Source: an uncultured Oscillospiraceae bacterium
Lineage (GTDB): Bacteria > Bacillota > Clostridia > Oscillospirales > Oscillospiraceae
Assembly (NCBI GenBank): GCA_934572355.1
Contig: CAKTKV010000045.1
Location: 1-10,479, forward strand
Reading direction: 5' to 3'
DNA length: 10,479 nt
Shown here: positions 6,240 through 10,479 of the stretch, in pieces
Numbering within the stretch: position 1 is the first letter of the stretch
Layout: each line of letters starts with the position of its first letter
Translations under genes and position numbers: made by a program
The notes under the pieces: model-generated
Told to the model about the DNA's origin: nothing
Seen by the model: only the letters and a program-made list of their open reading frames with translations
Database searches by the model: none

Positions 6240-7076
6240 TTATCGTATCTGTTCGAAGCCGCCTTCGTCAGTCTGCGTTTCCTGAATCTCACTGCGCTTT
6301 ACCTTCTTGCGCAGGTTCTTGAAAAGGATCCAGTTATAGAGAATGAGCATCAGCGCCGCGGAAAGCATGATGATGTGCATACCCATATAGCGCTCATCGG
6401 CAAGGGACATGATGCACATTACCGCGCCCATCATTATTGCCAGCAGACACTTGCGCCAGTTCGGTGCGAAGAAGGCGTAGCCCGCAATGCGGAAGAACGC
6501 AACGAGCGCAACGATGATCGTTGCCATCTCTATCACGTACGACCAGACGACGCTGTTGTACGAGTTCTGCTTGTAGCAGAGAATGAGCCACGCCGCAAAG
6601 AGAAGGATCGGCATCATCATGCACAGGCGCACGAACTTGACATTTGCGAACTCATCATAGTTTGCCGAGCCGAGGACGAACGGGAACGCAAGCCCGGACA
6701 AAAAGCCCAGCAGACATATTATGCGGATAAAGTCCGCGTCGACGTCTGTCTCAGAGGTGACGAGCAGGACGACTGAGCCGAGGCACATCATCATACCTAT
6801 CGCCCAGCGGGCGAAGGCAAAGAGCTTGCCAGGGTTAAACAGCGCGTCGCAGAAGTCCCGCGGGACGTAGCACTTGTCATCCTGAATCTTGTTTATGAAC
6901 CGGGTGAACATCCATGCCGCGGCGATGAGCAGCAGCGGGACAAGGAAATTAAAGACGCTCTTTTCCGATAGCCCGTTTTCATCGAAGGCGAGCTGATCCT
7001 GAAGCCAGCGCAGGAACACGCCGAACGCCCCGGCACCCGCAACGTAGCAGGTTATTTCCAAAGATTTTTTCTGCAT
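6240..7076 (-). CDS. Polytopic membrane protein of unknown function, about eight helices
   Basis: This protein has 278 residues from the ATG at 7076. Hydropathy by eye gives eight membrane segments (about 6-24, 41-61, 86-106, 114-135, 147-167, 174-197, 204-223, 228-249). A polar loop (about 62-85, containing FINKIQDDKCYVPRDF) lies between helices 2 and 3, and a charged cytoplasmic-looking tail follows LFKNLRKKVKRSEIQE. No enzyme or transporter motif is recognised. A TTG two codons upstream (7082) keeps the frame open, but the only purine-rich site (GAGAC at about 7091-7087) suits the ATG at 7076 better. It is monocistronic, divergent from spoIID with about 126 bases between, and convergent with the symporter. 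Sharing a control region with spoIID hints at, but does not show, a sporulation link. Confidence 0.8.
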   Translation of the reverse strand: MQKKSLEITCYVAGAGAFGVFLRWLQDQLAFDENGLSEKSVFNFLVPLLLIAAAWMFTRFINKIQDDKCYVPRDFCDALFNPGKLFAFARWAIGMMMCLGSVVLLVTSETDVDADFIRIICLLGFLSGLAFPFVLGSANYDEFANVKFVRLCMMMPILLFAAWLILCYKQNSYNSVVWSYVIEMATIIVALVAFFRIAGYAFFAPNWRKCLLAIMMGAVMCIMSLADERYMGMHIIMLSAALMLILYNWILFKNLRKKVKRSEIQETQTDEGGFEQIR

Positions 7077-7109
7077 ATTCAATGTCTCGTTTCAATAACA
7101 TTAGATTAG

Positions 7110-7135
7110 GCGGACGGGGATGGGGACATGTCCGC
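7110..7135. repeat. Short inverted repeat in the divergent spoIID region
   Basis: GCGGAC (7110-7115) is matched by GTCCGC (7130-7135) around a G-rich spacer, with a nested palindrome GGACATGTCC at 7124-7133. It lies between the unknown membrane gene and the spoIID promoter. It could be an operator or chance. Confidence 0.3.
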
Positions 7136-7147
7136 TTGCTGGAAACT

Positions 7148-7176
7148 AACATATTATATATTTTTTTCCATATTCA
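7148..7176 (+). promoter_or_regulatory. Candidate sigma-E promoter of spoIID
   Basis: AACATATT (7148-7155) matches the sigma-E -35 box well, and CATATTCA (7169-7176) matches the -10 box CATACA-T in its CATA half. The spacer is 13 bases, at the short end. In Bacillus subtilis spoIID is a mother-cell sigma-E gene. The start near 7183 would give a leader of about 20 bases to the GTG at 7203. Confidence 0.45.
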
Positions 7177-7202
7177 GTCAAGATGAAACGGGGGAACACG
7201 GC

Positions 7203-8255
7203 GTGAAGAAGGTGCTGCTCGCGGCTTATGCCGCGTTTTTTCTGACATTTGCCATGACGTTTATCCAGTGCAGGATGTCCGCCCCGGCGGAGAGCGCATA
7301 CGCGCAGTCATCACCAGAGCCCGCCGCCGCAAGCGCCGTGACATGGACGCCCGCACCGGAACCGACCGAAACGGCGGAGCCGAAGGCGGCTTCCGTCATG
7401 GCGTTTGCTGAAGCTCCCTATCCCGCACCGGAGACGGTGACGGTAAAAAACGGCGATGAGGTGCAGGAGATGGACATGCAGAGCTATCTCGTCGGTGTCG
7501 TCGCGGCGGAAATGCCCGCGTCCTTTGAACCGGAGGCGTTGAAGGCGCAGAGCGTCGCGGCGCGCAGCTACACGATCTACTGTGCTGCGACCGGGCGGCA
7601 CGGCGATATCGCACAGGTCTGCACGGACTATTCATGCTGTCAGGCGTGGAGCAGTGAGGACATGCTGCACCGGACGTGGGGTGACGGCTATGATGAAAAG
7701 CTCCGGAAGATACAGGACGCTGTCGAGGCCACGGCGGGGGAGTACCTGTGCTATGACGGCGCGCCGGTTTTCGCGGCATTCCACTCATCTTCCGCCGGGG
7801 CGACCGAGGACTGCGGCGCTATCTGGAGCGCGCGGCCGTATCTCGTGAGTGTAGCCAGCCCCGAGACGGCAGAGGAGGTCCCGAATTACATAAGCAGCGT
7901 TGAGCTTAGCGCGCTGGACTTCCGCGATACCGTGCTCTATGCCCGCCCGGACGCGGACTTCACCGGCGATGAGAGCGAGTGGATCGGCGAGATCACACAC
8001 GACGAGAGCGGCAGGGTGGCCTCTGTCATCCTCGGCGGGGAGAAGCTCAGCGGCACGGAGCTGCGCAGCCTATTTTCTCTGCGCTCTACGGCCTTTACTC
8101 TTGAGTACACCGGTAGCGGCTTTCTCTTCACCGTCACGGGCTTCGGCCACGGCATCGGCATGAGTCAGTACGGCGCAAACGCCATGGCGAAGAGCGGCGC
8201 GGATTACCGTGAGATACTCGCGCACTATTACCCCGGCACGCAGCTGGTGAAATAA
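7203..8255 (+). CDS. spoIID: Stage II sporulation protein D (SpoIID), peptidoglycan hydrolase
   Basis: SpoIID is a membrane-anchored lytic transglycosylase of the mother cell that, with SpoIIP and SpoIIM, thins septal peptidoglycan and drives forespore engulfment. This copy has 350 residues. One membrane helix (about 3-20) is followed by a Pro/Ala/Glu-rich linker (about 35-75) and the SpoIID domain (about 80-350). The domain has YLVGVVAAEMPASFEPEALKA with the catalytic Glu at 103, AARSYTIYC, FHSSSAGATEDCGAIW, and the C-terminal GFGHGIGMSQYGANAMA signature. Metal-site cysteines appear as C140 and C146, with Cys145 where His is commonly found (CTDYSCC). The start chosen is GTG at 7203: it gives a normal short N-terminus and has GGGGG eight bases upstream. 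An in-frame ATG at 7128 lies upstream of the likely promoter. It is monocistronic. Confidence 0.93.
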   Translation: MKKVLLAAYAAFFLTFAMTFIQCRMSAPAESAYAQSSPEPAAASAVTWTPAPEPTETAEPKAASVMAFAEAPYPAPETVTVKNGDEVQEMDMQSYLVGVVAAEMPASFEPEALKAQSVAARSYTIYCAATGRHGDIAQVCTDYSCCQAWSSEDMLHRTWGDGYDEKLRKIQDAVEATAGEYLCYDGAPVFAAFHSSSAGATEDCGAIWSARPYLVSVASPETAEEVPNYISSVELSALDFRDTVLYARPDADFTGDESEWIGEITHDESGRVASVILGGEKLSGTELRSLFSLRSTAFTLEYTGSGFLFTVTGFGHGIGMSQYGANAMAKSGADYREILAHYYPGTQLVK

Positions 8256-8257
8256 AA

Positions 8258-8287
8258 CGGCGCACTGCAAAAATACGCAGTGCGCCG
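8258..8287. terminator. Terminator hairpin between spoIID and the synthase-like gene
   Basis: CGGCGCACTGC (8258-8268) pairs with GCAGTGCGCCG (8277-8287), a perfect 11-base-pair stem with an eight-base loop. On the minus strand it is followed by TTTTATTTC, so it mainly ends the thyA-folA-synthase-like operon. On the plus strand the T-run is poor (CTGAGCTTT), so termination of spoIID there may be weaker. Confidence 0.8.
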
Positions 8288-8294
8288 CTGAGCT

Positions 8295-9896
8295 TTACGC
8301 CCCCAGCAGGCCGGCAATGTTGCCGGAGCGGAAATATTCTCTGTAATAGTCGAGCTCGTCCGCGATAAGCTCATCGAGCACTCTCATGCCAAGCACCTCG
8401 ACAGGTGCCTTGTCGTCAGTCAGGATATGTTCACCGCCTTCGTACTCCGTGAGAATACCGGCGACATGATCCATCATTGCGGCATAGCGAGGATTCTCAA
8501 GAGCCGCGCGGCTCTCGGCAAAGCGCTCTGACAGCGTGTCGGAATTTGTGCAGAATACCTCGGTGTTTGTGTTGCCTGCGACGTCAGCAAGGTAGACGTG
8601 CGGGAACACGCTTGCCATCGTGTCGCACAGGTATTCGTTTATTGACCCGTTCTCGCGCGGGGTCATATTGAGGTTCACGACCATGACGCCCTCAGGCTTG
8701 AGGTGCTTTGACACCTCGGTGAAAAACTCACGGCTCGAAAGCTGAAAGGGGATAGTGATGTCCTGATACGCATCGACCATGATGACGTCGAACTTCTCGT
8801 CCGACGCGGTAAGATACGCGCGCCCGTCTGCGACGGCGACCTCAACGGAGTCGGGCAGACCAAAGTAATCGTATGCGATGTCTGCGATCTTGCTGTCTAT
8901 CTCCGCGCCCATGACGGTCGTTCCGGGGAAGTACCGCGCGCAGTAGCTCGCGAAGGTGCCAGAGCCCATGCCGAGGATCATAACGCTGCGGCCGTCGTTA
9001 TTGCTGCCGTCCATGCCCGCCATGCATGGCGCGGCGAGGGCATAGTCATAGTACATCCCGGTGAGCTCCGAGTCCTTCATCTGCACGGACTGCACACCGA
9101 ACAGCACGTTCGTTGACAGCAGGGTCTGGTGCTCGTCGTCCTTTACCTGAAGATAGTTGTATATCGACTCGTCCTCAAGCGCGAGGTCGTTTTCCCAGAA
9201 AGCGAAGCTGTAGCCCGGCAGGGCAAAGCAGAGCGCGATTATGAGCACGACGGCGATGATGCCGGGGATCGTGCGGCGGCGCTCAAAGATGAAGTAGGCG
9301 ATGCCTATCGCGGCGAGAACACCGGAGAAGATGAGGAACGTGGCCGCGGTGCCGACGGCGGGGATCGTGATAAAGGTCGGGACAAAGGTGCCGATGATGC
9401 TGCCGATCGTGTTGAGCGCGTTGAGGCGGCCGACAGTCTTACCGGTGTCGTCAAGGTTATCGACGGTGAACTTTGTCAGCGACGGCGTTACCGTGCCGAG
9501 CAGGACGCAGGGGAAAGCGAATATCACAAGGCAGGCCGCGAAAGCTGCCCAGACCAGAAAGTTCTTCGTGATGAAGGCCGCGAGCAGCCCAGAGATGCCG
9601 ACGATCAGCCAGCGCCCAACAAAGGGGATGAGCGCGATCCATATCGCGGCGATGATGACGCGGCGGTAGAGCCTGTCAGGGGACTTGCTCTTGTCCGCCA
9701 TGCTGCCGCCCCATATATTGCCGAGCGCCATGGCGATCATTATCACGCCGATTATGACTGTCCACACTATCTGCGACGAGCTGAAATACGGCGCCATCAG
9801 CCGACTCGCGCCGAGCTCGACCGCCATGACGGACATTCCAGCAAAAAACTCTGTCAGATAGAGGAACCATTTGCTGCGTATAAGTTTGTTTTCCAC
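8295..9896 (-). CDS. Membrane protein fused to a spermidine-synthase-like domain
   Basis: This protein has 533 residues from the GTG at 9896. The N-terminal half holds about seven membrane helices (about 9-250), including the family stretch AVELGASRLMAPYFSSS and TVTPSLTKFTV. The C-terminal half (about 285-490) is a spermidine-synthase-like Rossmann domain: LGMGSG at 308-313 and GAEID at 330-334 for the adenosyl cofactor, DGRAYL at 357-362, and VDAYQD at 374-379 followed by IPFQLSSREFF. True spermidine synthases transfer aminopropyl from decarboxylated SAM to putrescine; whether these membrane-fused relatives do so is not established. Here the catalytic region reads D-AYQ-D rather than the usual D-x-x-D. 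The GTG start has AAAGG 12 bases upstream; earlier ATGs lie inside folA. The gene follows folA by 16 bases and ends at a terminator. Confidence 0.88.
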   Translation of the reverse strand: MENKLIRSKWFLYLTEFFAGMSVMAVELGASRLMAPYFSSSQIVWTVIIGVIMIAMALGNIWGGSMADKSKSPDRLYRRVIIAAIWIALIPFVGRWLIVGISGLLAAFITKNFLVWAAFAACLVIFAFPCVLLGTVTPSLTKFTVDNLDDTGKTVGRLNALNTIGSIIGTFVPTFITIPAVGTAATFLIFSGVLAAIGIAYFIFERRRTIPGIIAVVLIIALCFALPGYSFAFWENDLALEDESIYNYLQVKDDEHQTLLSTNVLFGVQSVQMKDSELTGMYYDYALAAPCMAGMDGSNNDGRSVMILGMGSGTFASYCARYFPGTTVMGAEIDSKIADIAYDYFGLPDSVEVAVADGRAYLTASDEKFDVIMVDAYQDITIPFQLSSREFFTEVSKHLKPEGVMVVNLNMTPRENGSINEYLCDTMASVFPHVYLADVAGNTNTEVFCTNSDTLSERFAESRAALENPRYAAMMDHVAGILTEYEGGEHILTDDKAPVEVLGMRVLDELIADELDYYREYFRSGNIAGLLGA

Positions 9897-9912
9897 GTCT
9901 GCACTGTACCTT

Positions 9913-10401
9913 TCAATCAATATTGCGCCGTTTGTATGTGACAAAGCAGTAGCGTATATCGCCTTCATTCTGCCAGCGCTCTTCATCGATCCGCTCCCAG
10001 TCGGGGGAAGAATCGAGGTTTTCAAAATAACTGTCGGACTGCGGGGCGAGGTCTATCTTTGTGACATGCACAGTGTCGAGATACGGCATGAACTGCCGGT
10101 ACACTGACGCGCCGCCGATAACGAGACAGCGTTCATATTCCGCCGCCAGCGCGAGCGCCTCCTCGGTGCTGTGCGCGACCTGCGCGCCGGCAACTTCTAT
10201 ATCCTGCCGGGTGACGACGATGTTGTGCCGTCCCTTGAGCGGTCTGCCGCCGGGGAAATCGCCCAGAGTTTTCCGCCCTACGATGACAGCCGCGCCGTAC
10301 GTCAGCTCTTTGAAATGGGCGCGGTCGGCTTTGAGTACGACCGGCTGCGTCCCGCCACTGCCGATGCCCCAGTCTGAATATACCGCGACGATTGCTTCCA
10401 T
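9913..10401 (-). CDS. folA: Dihydrofolate reductase
   Basis: This 162-residue protein, normal for the family, reduces dihydrofolate to tetrahydrofolate with NADPH in the cytoplasm. Landmarks, in order, are: MEAIVAVYSDWGIG at the N-terminus; KAD with the catalytic acid Asp26 in the place of E. coli Asp27; the NADPH loop GRKTLGDFPGGRPLKGR; IVVTR; and VIGGASVYRQFMPYLD. The active-site Trp22 of E. coli is replaced by Val (QPVVL). The ATG at 10401 is chosen over an upstream in-frame one at 10449 because the family begins here and because the upstream part overlaps thyA. A TAAGG site overlaps the thyA stop four bases before the ATG, suggesting coupled translation. Gene order thyA-folA is common and fits the recycling of dihydrofolate made by thymidylate synthase. 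Confidence 0.95.
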   Translation of the reverse strand: MEAIVAVYSDWGIGSGGTQPVVLKADRAHFKELTYGAAVIVGRKTLGDFPGGRPLKGRHNIVVTRQDIEVAGAQVAHSTEEALALAAEYERCLVIGGASVYRQFMPYLDTVHVTKIDLAPQSDSYFENLDSSPDWERIDEERWQNEGDIRYCFVTYKRRNID

Positions 10402-10405
10402 AGCC

Positions 10406-10479
10406 TTACACCGCGACGGGGATAGTCCCCTTGAAGTCGGAATACTCATAGCCCTCCATGCTGAAGCTGTCGCGCGTAA
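10406..10479 (-). CDS. thyA: Thymidylate synthase, C-terminal end (partial)
   Basis: The minus-strand frame ending in TAA at 10408-10406 gives 23 complete codons reading TRDSFSMEGYEYSDFKG and then TIPVAV. The sequence '(R)D-hydrophobic-(x)-GYE' and the terminal 'PVAV' are the hallmark C-terminus of ThyA, whose last residues close over the active site. ThyA makes dTMP from dUMP and methylene-tetrahydrofolate, releasing dihydrofolate for the product of the next gene. Only the end is in the window. The gap to folA is four bases. The short match is distinctive and the neighbour supports it. Confidence 0.88.
   Translation of the reverse strand, partial: TRDSFSMEGYEYSDFKGTIPVAV

Noticed and set aside
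7124..7133. Perfect palindrome GGACATGTCC
   Set aside because: A ten-base palindrome is too short to claim as an operator by itself; it is recorded only as part of the larger inverted repeat.
7128..7202. Longer spoIID beginning at the ATG at 7128
   Set aside because: It has no good ribosome binding site, it would begin upstream of the likely promoter, and it adds residues before the normal SpoIID membrane anchor.
9129..9941. 270-codon plus-strand frame opposite the synthase-like gene
   Set aside because: It is Arg/Asp/Glu/Gly-rich without motifs and antisense to a well-recognised gene. It is a codon-bias shadow.
9897..10025. Longer synthase-like protein beginning inside folA at 10025
   Set aside because: It would overlap folA by over 110 bases with a non-conserved, non-membrane extension. 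The family starts just before the first helix.
10402..10449. Longer DHFR beginning at the ATG at 10449
   Set aside because: The extra 16 residues overlap the thyA coding sequence in another frame, and the conserved DHFR N-terminus begins at 10401.
1..10479. CRISPR arrays, tRNA or rRNA genes, insertion sequences, phage genes, riboswitches
   Set aside because: No direct-repeat series, cloverleaf, transposase motif or structured leader was seen. Leaders are short (about 20-50 bases) and every long stretch is explained by genes.

Overview
The window looks like chromosomal DNA of a spore-forming, GC-rich gut Firmicute of the Oscillospiraceae type (Clostridium cluster IV). The reasons are a SpoIID sporulation hydrolase, the start of a CotF-like coat protein, Gram-positive ribosome binding sites, a lipobox lipoprotein, and strong GC bias at third codon positions. 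No phage, transposon, CRISPR or RNA gene is visible, and no gene is broken. No intergenic gap exceeds about 190 bases.

Layout, left to right. (1) The 5' end of a coat-like gene runs off the left edge on the minus strand (1-137), divergent from a monocistronic 92-residue membrane protein (327-605) with its own promoter and terminator. (2) A large 811-residue lipoprotein (742-3177) joins a propeller-like region to a solute-binding domain, with its own promoter and terminator and no ABC permease or ATPase beside it. (3) A LysR regulator and a small four-helix membrane protein with two His-x13-His helices, probably a di-heme cytochrome b, form a minus-strand pair (4490 to 3243). They diverge from a PutP-type sodium/solute symporter (4660-6189). 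The 169-base gap between them carries two promoters, a strong palindrome and three spaced ATGAA/TTCAT arms. (4) A 278-residue polytopic membrane protein of unknown function (7076 to 6240) diverges from spoIID (7203-8255), which has a candidate sigma-E promoter. (5) A minus-strand operon runs in from the right edge: the end of thyA, then folA (dihydrofolate reductase), then a membrane protein fused to a spermidine-synthase-like domain (9896 to 8295).

The three convergent gene pairs (lipoprotein/cytochrome, symporter/unknown, spoIID/synthase-like) each share one short hairpin in a gap of 39 to 65 bases. thyA and folA work together: thymidylate synthase oxidises methylene-tetrahydrofolate to dihydrofolate and DHFR reduces it back. 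The least ordinary part is the LysR-cytochrome/symporter locus and its shared control region. No complete new multi-gene system could be demonstrated from the sequence alone.
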